DNA of 64,000 nt from Ekhidna lutea (GCF_900188325.1 NZ_FZPD01000003.1:620001-684000); one strand, 5' to 3'. Counted from the first letter of the stretch, positions 9,255-18,860 are shown. Numbers and translations: made by a program. The notes: generated by a model not told the origin, from the letters alone.

Positions 9255-10433
9255 ATGCAATCAGAGCCAATCAATTTTGATGATACTGCAACAGCGTTTG
9301 CTTATCGTACAAACGGAGAATTGAAGAACTCCCATTTTGTGTTCACATCCATGAGCAAACCATGGATGGTAAAGATGGGAACTGTAATGACAAACCTGGC
9401 CTTAAAACTGAAATTACCAGTGAAAGGCATCATTAAAAAGACCATCTTCAACCAGTTTTGTGGAGGTGAATCGATCAAAGACTGCAGTAAAATGATCAAC
9501 CGGCTGGGGGATCATAATGTAGAGACAATCTTAGATTACTCGGTGGAAGGACTGAAAAACGAGGATGGGTATAACGATACCAAAGAAGAGGCACTTAGAG
9601 TGATCGATTTTGCTTCTACCAATGATCACATTCCTTTTTGTGTGCTGAAGCTTTCAGGCCTTGGTTCCACTGACCTGATGACTAAGGCACAGGCGAAAGA
9701 GAAATTGACGGAAGTTGAGAAGACGAAGCTCTATAACGCTGAGCTTCGAGTTGACGAAATCGTAAAGAAAGCAAGCAGCAAAGGACTGATGGTGATGATT
9801 GACGGTGAAGAGTCATGGTTTCAGAGCTTCATTGATGGGGTTGCCTATCGGATGATGGAAAAATACAACAAAGACAGGCCTGTCGTTTACAATACCTACC
9901 AATTGTACAGGCACGATATGTTGGACAGGTTAAAGAGAGCTCAGATTGAGGCAGAGGTCAATGGGTATTATCTTGGAGCAAAGCTTGTGCGCGGCGCATA
10001 TATGGAGAAGGAGCGAGACAGGGCAGAGGAGATGGGTTATGAGTCACCAATTCATAAAAACAAAGAGAGAGTGGATAAAGACTATGATGAAGCATTGCGA
10101 TACTGCATGCAGCATATAGACAAAATGGGAATTTGTGCCGGCACGCATAACGAGAACTCCAGCAAACTATTGGCCCAATTGATGGCTGAGCATGGGATTT
10201 CAAATAAGGATAACAGGGTGTTTTTTGGTCAACTGCTGGGGATGAGTGACAATATCTCATTTAAGTTGGCAGACATGGGCTACAATGTAGCCAAATATGT
10301 TCCTTATGGTCCGGTAGAAAAAGTACTTCCGTATTTATTCAGAAGGGCAGAAGAGAATACCTCTATTGCCGGACAAAGTGGAAGAGAATACACATTGGTA
10401 AAAAAAGAGCTGAGAAGAAGAAAATCAGCCTAA
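9255..10433 (+). CDS. Proline dehydrogenase, monofunctional
   Basis: 392 residues, the length of stand-alone bacterial PRODH enzymes. It oxidises proline to pyrroline-5-carboxylate using FAD in a TIM barrel and feeds electrons to quinone. The C-terminal signature is clear: YYLGAKLVRGAYMEKERDRA, CAGTHNENSS, FGQLLGMSDNISFKLA and YVPYGPVEKVLPYLFRRAEEN. No P5C dehydrogenase domain is fused, so the second step must be encoded elsewhere. It is followed after 31 nt by lysS; a promoter-like TATCTTTG lies just upstream. Confidence 0.95.
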   Translation: MQSEPINFDDTATAFAYRTNGELKNSHFVFTSMSKPWMVKMGTVMTNLALKLKLPVKGIIKKTIFNQFCGGESIKDCSKMINRLGDHNVETILDYSVEGLKNEDGYNDTKEEALRVIDFASTNDHIPFCVLKLSGLGSTDLMTKAQAKEKLTEVEKTKLYNAELRVDEIVKKASSKGLMVMIDGEESWFQSFIDGVAYRMMEKYNKDRPVVYNTYQLYRHDMLDRLKRAQIEAEVNGYYLGAKLVRGAYMEKERDRAEEMGYESPIHKNKERVDKDYDEALRYCMQHIDKMGICAGTHNENSSKLLAQLMAEHGISNKDNRVFFGQLLGMSDNISFKLADMGYNVAKYVPYGPVEKVLPYLFRRAEENTSIAGQSGREYTLVKKELRRRKSA

Positions 10434-10464
10434 TAATAATTAATAAGAAGAATAAGCAATTACG

Positions 10465-12183
10465 ATGCAGTTAAGCGAACAGGAAATTCAACGAAGAAAA
10501 TCTCGCGAAGAGTTAATGGCGATGGGGGTGAATCCATACCCTGCCGAATCTTTTGATGTGAATGTAACTGCCAAACACATCAAGAAGAACTTCGAAAGCA
10601 GACCGGACGACTACACCAATATTTCCATAGCCGGAAGATTGATGAGTCGTCGGATTATGGGCTCAGCATCGTTTGCGGAAATTCAGGATTCCAGCGGTCG
10701 AATTCAGATATATATCCGAAGAGATGATATCTGTTCGGGCGAGGATAAATCACTTTACAATGATGTCTTCAAAAAGAAGATGGACATTGGAGATATCATC
10801 GGTATCAAAGGCTATGCATTTAAAACAGAGGTGGGGGAAATCTCCATCCATGTGACTGATCTGAAAATGCTAACCAAGTCTTTACGCCCACTTCCTATCG
10901 TGAAGGAAACGACTGATGAAGAAGGAAATAAGAAAACATACGATGCGTTCAAAGACCCGGAGCAGCGCTATCGTCAGCGCTACCTGGATTTGATAGTAAA
11001 TCCGGAGATCCGGGACACGTTCGTTCAGCGAACTAAGCTTATCAACTCTATTCGTGAGTATCTAGCTGAAAAAGGCTACCTGGAGGTGGAAACTCCTATC
11101 CTTCAACCATTGTATGGTGGAGCTGCGGCTCGTCCGTTTAAAACACACCACAACACACTGGACATGACGCTTTATCTGCGAATTGCCAATGAGCTATACC
11201 TGAAGCGTTTGATCGTCGGTGGATATGATGGTGTATTTGAGTTTGCCAAGGACTTCCGAAATGAAGGAATGAGCCGATTCCACAACCCTGAGTTTACCCA
11301 AGTGGAATTGTATGTAGCATACAAAGACTACAATTGGATGATGGACACCATGGAGGAAATGATCGAGAAGGTGGCGATGGATCTCCATGGCGATACCAAA
11401 GTGCAGGTAGGAAAGAATGTCATTGACTTCCAGCGACCGTGGAAACGCTTCACGATGTTTGAAGCGATTGAGCACTTTACTGGAATTGATATTTCAGAGA
11501 TGGATGAGAAGGAGCTCAGGGAAACTGCCAAGAAACTGGAGGTGCCTTTGGATGAAACCATGGCCAAAGGAAAAATCATCGATGAGATCTTCGGTGAGAA
11601 GTGTGAGCCATTATTGATTCAACCAACATTCATCACGGACTATCCGGTGGAGATGTCTCCGCTTACCAAGAAGCACCGATCTAAAGAAGGTTTGGTAGAA
11701 CGCTTTGAAGCGATTTGTAACGGCAAAGAGATTATGAATTCATACTCCGAGCTCAACGATCCGGTAGATCAGCGTGAGCGCTTTGAGGAGCAACTGGAGC
11801 TTGGTAAGCGTGGTGATGATGAGGCGATGACCCTGGATGAGGATTTCCTTCGTGCGCTGGAGTTCGGAATGCCACCAACGGCAGGTGTTGGACTTGGAAT
11901 TGATCGATTATCGATGATCATGACCAACTCGAATTCAATACAGGATGTATTGTTCTTTCCACAAATGCGACCGGAAGTAAAATCGAAAGCTGTAGAGCTT
12001 GAAGGTGATGAAAAGGCTGTATTCGAAATGCTCGAAAAAGAAGGAAAAATAGAGTTAAACGCACTCAAAGAACAATCAGGTCTATCCAACAAGAAGTGGG
12101 ATAAAGCCATGAAAAAACTGACTCAGGGAGGTTTTGCCAGTGTAAACAAGACCGATGAGGGCTTGTTAGTGGAGGTGGTTTAG
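10465..12183 (+). CDS. lysS: Lysyl-tRNA synthetase, class II
   Basis: 572 residues. It charges tRNA-Lys in the cytoplasm. The N-terminal OB-fold anticodon-binding domain (about 50-145) is followed by the class II catalytic core with motif 2 ([18 protein letters not shown]) and motif 3 ([19 protein letters not shown]). After the usual end near residue 500 there is an extension of roughly 65 residues ([20 protein letters not shown] onward) that looks like a winged-helix-type module; similar tails are known in Bacteroidetes LysRS. The gene is followed by a 381-nt repeat-filled gap. Confidence 0.96.
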   Translation: MQLSEQEIQRRKSREELMAMGVNPYPAESFDVNVTAKHIKKNFESRPDDYTNISIAGRLMSRRIMGSASFAEIQDSSGRIQIYIRRDDICSGEDKSLYNDVFKKKMDIGDIIGIKGYAFKTEVGEISIHVTDLKMLTKSLRPLPIVKETTDEEGNKKTYDAFKDPEQRYRQRYLDLIVNPEIRDTFVQRTKLINSIREYLAEKGYLEVETPILQPLYGGAAARPFKTHHNTLDMTLYLRIANELYLKRLIVGGYDGVFEFAKDFRNEGMSRFHNPEFTQVELYVAYKDYNWMMDTMEEMIEKVAMDLHGDTKVQVGKNVIDFQRPWKRFTMFEAIEHFTGIDISEMDEKELRETAKKLEVPLDETMAKGKIIDEIFGEKCEPLLIQPTFITDYPVEMSPLTKKHRSKEGLVERFEAICNGKEIMNSYSELNDPVDQRERFEEQLELGKRGDDEAMTLDEDFLRALEFGMPPTAGVGLGIDRLSMIMTNSNSIQDVLFFPQMRPEVKSKAVELEGDEKAVFEMLEKEGKIELNALKEQSGLSNKKWDKAMKKLTQGGFASVNKTDEGLLVEVV

Positions 12184-12185
12184 TT

Positions 12186-12321
12186 AAACCCACCCCTAAC
12201 CCCTCCGAGGAGGGGACTCATTCTTGTTGAAAAATTTGATATAGATTCAAAGTAAATCCCCTTTGAAGGCGGTCCGACGTTTCGGGGGTGCGATGGAAAT
12301 GAGCGAGGGAGGGGGGTGTTT
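12186..12321. repeat. Intergenic hairpin repeat with nested 16-bp palindrome
   Basis: The gap after lysS starts with CCACCCCTAACCCC and a perfect hairpin CCCCTCC-GA-GGAGGGG (12200-12215). A second unit, AAATCCCCTTTGAAGG, is interrupted at 12270-12285 by CGGTCCGACGTTTCGG before continuing GGGTGCGATGGAAATG and ending in GAGGGAGGGGGGTGT. The uninterrupted form is seen at 12511-12565. No protein is encoded. This is a dispersed non-coding repeat family of the chromosome. Confidence 0.75.
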
Positions 12322-12367
12322 AAACACGAACCGAAGCTATGGAGTCATTCCCTAAGATAGAGACCAT

Positions 12368-12477
12368 ATTCCCTTGCGAACGACCTCAGGAGTGAGACTT
12401 GTAATCTCTTTTGAGTTATTGCATTTAATTAAGAGATTCCCATGACTCGGATAGCTGCGCTATCCTCCCAAGGGAAT
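12368..12477. repeat. Imperfect 110-bp inverted repeat
   Basis: Arms at 12368-12410 (ATTCCCTTG... to ...AATCTCTT) and 12431-12477 (AAGAGATT... to ...CAAGGGAAT) are imperfectly complementary and could fold into one long hairpin with a 20-nt loop. The second arm contains its own small palindrome GGATAGC-TGC-GCTATCC. It lies between two hairpin repeats and encodes nothing recognisable. Confidence 0.5.
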
Positions 12478-12510
12478 ACAGAGTATAGGGTAGCTGATAT
12501 CTTTAATGGA

Positions 12511-12565
12511 AGTAAATCCCCCTTTGAAGGGGGGTGCAGGGGAAATGTGGAAGGCAGGGGGATGT
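12511..12565. repeat. Intergenic hairpin repeat, uninterrupted form
   Basis: AGTAAATCCCCCTTTGAAGG followed directly by GGGGTGCAGGGGAAATGTGG and GGCAGGGGGATGT. It matches the units at 12251-12321 and 14471-14536 (inverted) except that it lacks the 16-bp insert, so it gives the ancestral empty site of that insert. Confidence 0.75.
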
Positions 12566-12981
12566 CACACTCCCAACCCCAACAGCGGCAAATTCTTTAC
12601 CTTATGGTAAGTAAGAGCCACTTTAATGCACTGTTTCAGTTCCTTTTCTGGCACTTCATCATCTAACTTAAAAACGATGGCACGGGTAGTTTCATAATTG
12701 AATAGGTCACCATACGCCAGTTGAAAGGACGGAACCAACTTACTGGTGCACTTAAAGTACATGGCGTATTGATCAGGCTTCTTTTCCTTCCAGTCGATGC
12801 GGATGGTGCTGCCATGTTTGGTGAGGTAGCTGGGCTCTCCCCATTTCAAAGTTTCTTCTAAGTCAGTGATGCCTATTTCATTTGCTGTTTCCAGGATGAG
12901 TTTACGGAGATAAGCAACTTTTTCCCTGGCTTGGGGAGGATAGGAGGAGAAGGTGGATTGGACAGTGGATTTGTTGGTCAT
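12565..12981 (-). CDS. DUF1801 domain protein
   Basis: 138 residues of the DUF1801 (YdhG-like) family, a small alpha/beta fold related to frataxin/CyaY-like proteins. Typical text includes YPPQAREKVAYLRKLI, LEETLKWGEPSYLTKHGSTI and DQYAMYFKC. The biochemical role is unknown; members of this family are small cytoplasmic proteins. It stands alone between the lysS repeats and an NTF2-like gene on the same strand, 74 nt away. The stop abuts the repeat at 12511-12565. Confidence 0.85.
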   Translation of the reverse strand: MTNKSTVQSTFSSYPPQAREKVAYLRKLILETANEIGITDLEETLKWGEPSYLTKHGSTIRIDWKEKKPDQYAMYFKCTSKLVPSFQLAYGDLFNYETTRAIVFKLDDEVPEKELKQCIKVALTYHKVKNLPLLGLGV

Positions 12982-13055
12982 TTCATCAAATATAAAGAGC
13001 GAACAAAAACCGCCATCCCTGACGGTTTATGTCTTATGATTCTTTCGCTGCGAGA

Positions 13056-13433
13056 TTATGCAAACTCAGGCATAGGTGTGTAGAAGAATTGCTCCTTCAC
13101 CACCTTTCCATCGTTCACCTCATACACGCAAATCTCATCCATATTGATTGGTTGATCCATGCCTTTTAAAGTCACTTTGGATTTCATGGTCATGGAGAAG
13201 AAATTTTCAGCTACGATAGGATCTGAAATTTCACTCTCATGAAATTCAGTTACCATACCATGCCATTCTTCTGCTTTTTTGGCAATGGCATCCAGTCCCT
13301 GAACAGTGCCCCAGGCACCACCTTCCGGTTCTATGCTTTTGATATCAGGTGAATAAAACTTTTTGATGCATTCTTCCCACTTCCCCACTTTGCACATGGC
13401 TACAAATTCGTTGGCTACCTCTTGTGTTGTCAT
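13056..13433 (-). CDS. SnoaL/NTF2-like protein
   Basis: 125 residues with the single-domain SnoaL-like build: helix EVANEFVAMCKVGKWEECIKKFYSP, then strands including IKSIEP and EICVYEVNDGKVVKEQFFY. No signal peptide, so it is cytoplasmic. This fold hosts small isomerases, hydrolases or binding proteins; no function can be assigned. Its neighbour DUF1801 lies downstream on the same strand. Start ATG 13433 fits the domain length. Confidence 0.8.
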   Translation of the reverse strand: MTTQEVANEFVAMCKVGKWEECIKKFYSPDIKSIEPEGGAWGTVQGLDAIAKKAEEWHGMVTEFHESEISDPIVAENFFSMTMKSKVTLKGMDQPINMDEICVYEVNDGKVVKEQFFYTPMPEFA

Positions 13434-13563
13434 TTTTTTATTTGTTAGAGTTAAACATGACTCAAAGAAATTGGCTAGAGTGACAGCCCTATGTCACTGG
13501 TTTGTCGAAATAAGAAAAATTGATGTCGGTACTGCAATAAAATTCCCGATCTTGGCGGATTCT

Positions 13564-14436
13564 ATGCGAAAACTGCTGGTAATACTCGCTTTAATTACTT
13601 TCCATTTTGGTCAGTGTCAGTACCTTGATTTGGCAAAGATCGAATATGCCTATTTACCCGGAGACAATGCCAACTTTGAGTATCAGCGTCAACGTGTATT
13701 GTTCAACATTCCCTTCAAGCTTAACAAGAACTCATATGTTTTTGCAGGGTTGGATTATAGCAACATCCAATTTAAGCATAAGGAAGAGCAAGATTCGTAT
13801 GATAAGACAAACGCAGAAAGTTTCAAATCACTCGGCCTGACCGTATCATATACTTTTCAACTTAATGATGACTGGATTTTTGGTGCTCAAATCTCACCTT
13901 CCTTCAATAGCAACCTTGAGGGGGATCTGAAAAGAGAAGATTTGTTAGCTTCTGGGTTAATCGTTTTCGTGAAGGATAAGAAAGGTTCAGCGAGTGTGAG
14001 GAAACCTTTTCGGATCATTACGGGACTATATTATAACACCAACACACGTTTGCCATTCCCGCTTCCATTTATCAGCTATTATCGAAAGTTTCGACCAAAG
14101 TGGTCATACACGATAGGTGCACCATATTCGAATCTTCAGTATCATTTAACAGAAAAGCATCGATTAAAAATTTATGCTGAAGGAGATGGGTTTAATACCA
14201 GTTTACAAAATGGTGTGATCATCAATGATAATCTTTTAGCAAATCGCTTAAGGATGTTTTTGATTTTGACCGGTGTGCGATACGAGTACAATATTGCTAA
14301 GCATGTAGAATCGTATATAAACATCACTCGAACCGTATTTTCTGATGTTCAGTTGAGGGATGGAAAGGAAAATGTTTTTATCCCGGCCATCGATGATGCA
14401 ATGCTTTATCGAATTGGGGTGAGGTGTAAGATTTAA
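13564..14436 (+). CDS. Predicted outer-membrane beta-barrel protein (DUF6268-like)
   Basis: The start at ATG 13564 is chosen because it gives a good signal peptide (MRKLLVILALITFHFGQCQ); the frame is open for 201 nt upstream but without signal features. The product is about 290 residues of alternating amphipathic strands (YVFAGLDYSNIQF, GLTVSYTFQLNDDWIFGAQI, GVRYEYNIAKHVESYINITR) and ends in an aromatic-basic strand (YRIGVRCKI), as in outer-membrane barrels. It resembles the Bacteroidetes DUF6268 family. Function unknown. A dispersed repeat follows the stop. Confidence 0.7.
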   Translation: MRKLLVILALITFHFGQCQYLDLAKIEYAYLPGDNANFEYQRQRVLFNIPFKLNKNSYVFAGLDYSNIQFKHKEEQDSYDKTNAESFKSLGLTVSYTFQLNDDWIFGAQISPSFNSNLEGDLKREDLLASGLIVFVKDKKGSASVRKPFRIITGLYYNTNTRLPFPLPFISYYRKFRPKWSYTIGAPYSNLQYHLTEKHRLKIYAEGDGFNTSLQNGVIINDNLLANRLRMFLILTGVRYEYNIAKHVESYINITRTVFSDVQLRDGKENVFIPAIDDAMLYRIGVRCKI

Positions 14437-14470
14437 ATATCCTCTTGAGGGGTTCGGAGTTTTGAATGTT

Positions 14471-14536
14471 AACATCCCCCTTCCATCTCACAATCCTGCG
14501 CGCCCCCGAAACGTCGGACCGCCTTCAAAGGGGAAT
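14471..14536. repeat. Intergenic hairpin repeat, inverted copy with 16-bp insert
   Basis: Reading the minus strand, AATTCCCCTTTGAAGG is followed by CGGTCCGACGTTTCGG (14506-14521) and then GGGCGCG...GGAAGGGGGATGTT. The insert is identical to that at 12270-12285 and in the same place. The copy lies between convergent genes. Confidence 0.75.
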
Positions 14537-14577
14537 TAGGCACAGGCATTCGATATCAAATATTTTAGATTCCGACT

Positions 14578-15714
14578 TTATTTGAAAAAAGTATTCATAA
14601 ACGCTCTCCAGAACTGAGGTTTGTTAAGTGAAAACATCACTTTCATATCTTCAGATAGGCTACTTTCTTCGTCCAGGAATCGGAAGACTGATTGTATATC
14701 CGGCTTGGTGTAAAGTCTTGTGAAAATTTCCTCGCCAAGATCATTGTTAGACGAAAGAACATTCAGAAAAATGGAATCATACATCCGGAAGCGAGAAGTT
14801 GCAATCCCTTTCTCCGGTCGCTTTCCTTTCTTTATGTTTTCTACCATCATCGTCGAGTACCGGTCTGCATTCTTAAAGGAGTATCCTGAAGAGGGGCGGA
14901 CCCAGCCTCCGGCTGTTCCTATTTTGGTTAGGTGCTTTTCATGATATTTATGAAATGGAAAATCTGACATGGGGATCAGTCCCTGCTCCACTTCTTCTAC
15001 TTTGTATTCAAACAAGTTTAAATAGGTGGCAAGGTACCTTCTCAGGAATTTGTCATATTCATCGTCCATCAAAAGTTGGTCGTTGAACAAGGTGAACTCT
15101 ACCAATGCTTCCGTTTCTGAGATAGGAAGTACGTAAGTGAAACTGGTGCTGTCCTTCCATTTCAGCCGATAATCCATCATGGTGAAAGTCTCAGGATCAA
15201 ACGTTGGTTTTTTGGTTTTCACAAACCAACCCTTGAAATGCTGAATGAGTGAGTGATAGTCATCTTGCTTGTCATGAAATGCCTGTGGAATGCGACTATC
15301 GAATATGTGATTTGTTTGATAATTATCTAATGACCCCTTTATGTCTTGATCGTTTACTTCAACGACCTCATCCTTCACCCACTTTACATTTTCGGCTTTT
15401 GCAAGCTCACCTTTGGCATACGAGTAGAAATCCGCTGATCGCACCATTTTGTAGCGATACGGGTCCAACTTAAAATCGATGGTCTGCTCCAGGTTAATGA
15501 ACAGACCCTGACCCCAAGTTTTTGTAGCCAGCTGATCCCACGTGGTTTCTCCTTTTTCCCAAAAACACCACGTCCGATCGTTCGTGGACTTTTCATCTTT
15601 GTCCAAAACCAAAATGGATTTCTCTTTGAAAAACGGATCGCGAATCATCTTAAGTAAAAGCTGTAGGCCGGCAGCTCCAGCACCTATGATCGCATAATCG
15701 TATTTTGCATCCAT
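14578..15714 (-). CDS. crtY: Lycopene beta-cyclase family protein
   Basis: 378 residues of the FAD/NAD-dependent lycopene cyclase family, which closes beta-ionone rings at the ends of lycopene, a step in making beta-carotene or zeaxanthin-type pigments. The dinucleotide motif YAIIGAGAAGLQLL is at residues 6-19, NDRTWCFWEKGE is the typical second motif, and the C-terminal half has GTAGGWVRPSSGYSFKNADR. Other carotenoid genes are not in the window, so pigment type is inferred. It stands alone next to a DUF3667 gene on the other strand. Confidence 0.92.
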   Translation of the reverse strand: MDAKYDYAIIGAGAAGLQLLLKMIRDPFFKEKSILVLDKDEKSTNDRTWCFWEKGETTWDQLATKTWGQGLFINLEQTIDFKLDPYRYKMVRSADFYSYAKGELAKAENVKWVKDEVVEVNDQDIKGSLDNYQTNHIFDSRIPQAFHDKQDDYHSLIQHFKGWFVKTKKPTFDPETFTMMDYRLKWKDSTSFTYVLPISETEALVEFTLFNDQLLMDDEYDKFLRRYLATYLNLFEYKVEEVEQGLIPMSDFPFHKYHEKHLTKIGTAGGWVRPSSGYSFKNADRYSTMMVENIKKGKRPEKGIATSRFRMYDSIFLNVLSSNNDLGEEIFTRLYTKPDIQSVFRFLDEESSLSEDMKVMFSLNKPQFWRAFMNTFFK

Positions 15715-15769
15715 TGACAGATAAAGCTACAATTAGTTTTATTTGTTTAATAGCTTATAAATTGAGGAT

Positions 15770-16465
15770 GTGAAATACCCCATCGAATCAGAAGAAAAAA
15801 GAACCATTAATCGGATCACATTTCGTCAGTCTTTCAACGACTTTCTAAATGCGTTTAATGTAGAACGAGGATTGATATACACCCTCAGGAATCTCTTTAC
15901 AAACCCGGGCGAATTGATTCGAAATTATCTGGGTGAAGGCCGCCACAAAGTAGTAAATCCATTTCGTTTACTAATCCTAACCACTGCAGTCAGCCTGTTG
16001 GTAATGTATATAAGCGATTTTCAGTCTGTTTTCAATGAAATGGAAGGTGCGTTAAATGAAGGGGTTGACTTTAATAAGACCGGCAATATTAATGAGATTA
16101 TGCTCGATTGGTACAATCTGTTTTTATGGATATCGATCCCCATTTTTGCGTTTTGCACGTTGATTTTGAATAGAAAACATGATTATAATTATGCAGAGAA
16201 TATTGTCCTACAGACGTATTATATAAGTGCGATGAATTTACTGACGACTTTATTGATGTCAATGAATCTATTTATAGATATTTTTTCGGTGTTGGTGGTA
16301 ATTTTTATAGCAAACACCATCCTGTATTTTTATATGGTTTCTTCTTTTTATCAGCGAAAGAGCATCGTATTCTTAATCAAGAACCTTTTCGGATATTTAA
16401 TAGCGTACAGCATTTACTCTTTTGTAATGACTACAATTCTGGGAGCTATCATGTATGTAAACTAG
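15770..16465 (+). CDS. DUF3667 membrane protein
   Basis: 231 residues from a GTG start, 55 nt from the divergent cyclase gene. The N-terminal part (NRITFRQSFNDFLNAFNVERG, then TNPGELIRNYLGEGRHKVVNPFRLL with variations) is the DUF3667 signature of Bacteroidetes; the usual N-terminal zinc ribbon of longer members is missing. About five hydrophobic helices follow, so it is an inner-membrane protein. Function unknown. Its stop overlaps the end of the convergent response regulator gene by 4 nt. Confidence 0.8.
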   Translation: MKYPIESEEKRTINRITFRQSFNDFLNAFNVERGLIYTLRNLFTNPGELIRNYLGEGRHKVVNPFRLLILTTAVSLLVMYISDFQSVFNEMEGALNEGVDFNKTGNINEIMLDWYNLFLWISIPIFAFCTLILNRKHDYNYAENIVLQTYYISAMNLLTTLLMSMNLFIDIFSVLVVIFIANTILYFYMVSSFYQRKSIVFLIKNLFGYLIAYSIYSFVMTTILGAIMYVN

Positions 16466-17208
16466 CGATCCAACCAATCCTTAAACGCCCGAACCTTTTC
16501 TCGGCTGACAATAACTTGCTCAGAGAATTCCGGTTTTAATGAGATCAAAAGACGGTTGTTGAAGTACGAATCAATGGAGATGATGTGGTCATCACAGACC
16601 AACATGTGTCTGTTGATTCGGAAATAACGATCGGGATTTAATGCTTTCTGCAAGTCATCTAATGAATGATCTATGATCAGAGATTCTCCTGTCAATGTTC
16701 TCAGATAAGAAGTGCTTGATTCACTATAGAAATACGCAATTTCTTCTACGGGGACAGACTTAAACTTTTGCCCCGTTTTTATAAGAAACTTCTTTTTATA
16801 CTCGCCTTGTAACTGCGATTTTAAGTTGCTCATTATAGTGTCAATATCACCCTGACTCCTAACTTTTCTCAGTTTTTCAATGGCAGATATCAGTTCTTCG
16901 CCTTTTACTGGTTTTAATAAATAATCAACGCTGTTGTATTTAAATGCATCCAAAACATACTTATCAAATGCCGTAGTGAAAATCACTTGCGGGTATGACT
17001 TCAACGAATCGAGCACATCAAACCCCGTACCGTCACCTAGCTGAATGTCGAGAAAAAGTAGTTCAGGGCATTCATTTTTATGAAGCCATTGAATGGCAGA
17101 TTTGACCGAATAGAAGGTTTCAACAACCGAAATAGAGGTGTGTTCCTGAATCAGTTTGTTGAGCCGGTCAGCGGTTAACTTTTCGTCTTCGATGATGAGG
17201 GCATTCAT
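16462..17208 (-). CDS. LytTR-family response regulator
   Basis: 248 residues. The receiver domain (1-120) has the acidic pair IEDEK, the phospho-acceptor Asp in ELLFLDIQLGDGTG, a Thr in VIFTTAFDKY and Lys in YLLKPVKG. The LytTR DNA-binding domain (about 140-248) shows FLIKTGQKFKSVPVEEIAYF and RYFRINRHMLV. It overlaps its sensor kinase gene by 4 nt (ATGA), so the two form a translationally coupled two-component pair. The target genes are unknown. Confidence 0.95.
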   Translation of the reverse strand: MNALIIEDEKLTADRLNKLIQEHTSISVVETFYSVKSAIQWLHKNECPELLFLDIQLGDGTGFDVLDSLKSYPQVIFTTAFDKYVLDAFKYNSVDYLLKPVKGEELISAIEKLRKVRSQGDIDTIMSNLKSQLQGEYKKKFLIKTGQKFKSVPVEEIAYFYSESSTSYLRTLTGESLIIDHSLDDLQKALNPDRYFRINRHMLVCDDHIISIDSYFNNRLLISLKPEFSEQVIVSREKVRAFKDWLDR

Positions 17209-18224
17209 GAGCTGGTCAAAGGTAGTCTTACTTGAAATATTTCATCATTGTCAGTGATCTCCAGCGTTCTACCGGAAGCAAGTTGAAGTCTGTTGGATAA
17301 ATTTTTCAATCCAATTTTCGTCCCTGGTGCAAGATTCTCTTTTTTCCTTTTAGGATTAGAAACGATAATCGCTCTTTCCTCATCATTTGAAATGCGAATT
17401 TCCAGCGGATCATCCATCGAGAAATGATTGTGCTTTACTGCATTCTCAACTAACACCTGGATGGACATAGGAGGGAGTTGAAGATTTGAGTTTTTGATTG
17501 TCAGTTCATTTTTTATCAAAATTCCAGATTGATGTCTCATCTTTAATAAAAAGACATAGCTGTCAAGAAAATCCAGCTCCTCCTTGAGGTCTACAACACT
17601 TTTTTCATCGTTTTCCAGAATGTATCGATACATATCGGAAAGCTTTGAAATGAACTCAATCGCTTGTTTTGAATCATCTTCTACTAGTGAGGAGAGAACA
17701 CTAAAGCTGTTGAACAGAAAGTGTGGATTGACCTGATTTTTCAGACTTTCTAACTTGGCGGCAGCCAGTTCTTTCTGAATCTGCTCTTTCTCTCTGGCGC
17801 TTTTAATGGCATTTCTTACATACAGGATGATGATTTCATACGCAATGATCAAAAGTGAAATGACAAAACCCTGAGCAGCATTGATCAGGAAACTCCCATA
17901 ATAGTGTTCGGGGCAACAACTAATATATTGAAGGATATTGTCATAAATGTATGCGAACAAAAACACCAAAGGCAACATCAGAAGTGTTGCCTTTGTGGAA
18001 AGGATGTATAATCCTTTATTAGAATTTATACTTGTTTTATTGCTGGTAGCATAAATATAGCGAGCCACTATTTCCCACAGCGCAAGAATGACAATTACAG
18101 TGTAGGCAAGTGAAATCCATGTTCCCTTGTCCCAGTGAAATAACTCATTTCTGAAATCATCCCTTGTCAGCTTAAAAAAGAAGAAGACAAAGACAGCAAT
18201 TGTAAACCTAAATCGGTACTTCAT
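17205..18224 (-). CDS. LytS/YehU-type sensor histidine kinase
   Basis: 339 residues. Four hydrophobic segments in the first 150 residues place the sensor in the inner membrane. After a coiled stretch (REKEQIQKELAAAKLESLKN) comes the His_kinase motif NQVNPHFLFNSFSVLSSLV with the phosphorylated His, and then an HATPase domain with LVENAVKHNHF (N box) and GTKIGLKNLSNRLQL. There is no large periplasmic domain. Partner is the LytTR regulator overlapped by 4 nt; upstream by 9 nt is a small secreted protein that may be in the same transcript. Confidence 0.93.
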   Translation of the reverse strand: MKYRFRFTIAVFVFFFFKLTRDDFRNELFHWDKGTWISLAYTVIVILALWEIVARYIYATSNKTSINSNKGLYILSTKATLLMLPLVFLFAYIYDNILQYISCCPEHYYGSFLINAAQGFVISLLIIAYEIIILYVRNAIKSAREKEQIQKELAAAKLESLKNQVNPHFLFNSFSVLSSLVEDDSKQAIEFISKLSDMYRYILENDEKSVVDLKEELDFLDSYVFLLKMRHQSGILIKNELTIKNSNLQLPPMSIQVLVENAVKHNHFSMDDPLEIRISNDEERAIIVSNPKRKKENLAPGTKIGLKNLSNRLQLASGRTLEITDNDEIFQVRLPLTSS

Positions 18225-18233
18225 TCAGTAAAA

Positions 18234-18647
18234 TTACTCTCCATCTTTCGATGCAACCGTTTTTGCCGGAGTAATATTAAAAGACAGAGTAGTCCCTGTG
18301 ACCTGATGAGTTCCATTGGTTTTGGAAGAGACAATCGTGGTGTATTGACCCGGAACAACATCTTTGGCCGAAACAGTAACCACATAATGATCCACATTCT
18401 CAGTATCCTGCTTTACCTCAAACGTTAAACCAGAACTGCTTCTAAGAGTTGGAGCTAAAAAGTTTGCTTTTTTTGCCATTCGTGATCTTACAATCCAAAG
18501 GTCAAAAGTTGTTTCATCCTCTGCATCAAGTGTTATCGAATACTCTTGTGCAAAGATTTTAGCACCCTTTCTTGGGGCGTCAAAATTTTGGGCCATAGCT
18601 AGTGTGCCTAATAGAAGAAGGGTAAGAAATGTAATATGCTTTTTCAT
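18234..18647 (-). CDS. Small secreted hypothetical protein
   Basis: 137 residues with a signal peptide (cleavage near LAMAQ-N). The mature protein is predicted all-beta and has the look of a single Ig-like domain (STRKGAKIFAQEYSITLDAE-like start, TVSAKDVVPGQYTTIVSSKT near the end). No family was recognised. Being 9 nt upstream of the sensor kinase gene, it may be cotranscribed with the two-component system; any functional link is inference. Confidence 0.7.
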   Translation of the reverse strand: MKKHITFLTLLLLGTLAMAQNFDAPRKGAKIFAQEYSITLDAEDETTFDLWIVRSRMAKKANFLAPTLRSSSGLTFEVKQDTENVDHYVVTVSAKDVVPGQYTTIVSSKTNGTHQVTGTTLSFNITPAKTVASKDGE

Positions 18648-18860
18648 AGTAGTAATCAGTTTGATTGTACAAATGACACGCTTATTAGCTGGCAGAGTAC
18701 TATCGTTTTGGCTGAATTGACATGTTTTCTGTTGAATTGAGATTTTGAATAGCTGAGTCGTAATAATTTTTCATACAAAATGTGAAAAAATAAAACCTTG
18801 CAACTTTCGATTGCGTATTTATTTTTCATACATTTAATGAATTAATCAATTTTTGTAGAA

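Noticed and set aside
12442-12666. 74-aa frame in the lysS downstream gap
   Set aside because: It is composed of repeat sequence and the antisense of the DUF1801 gene end.
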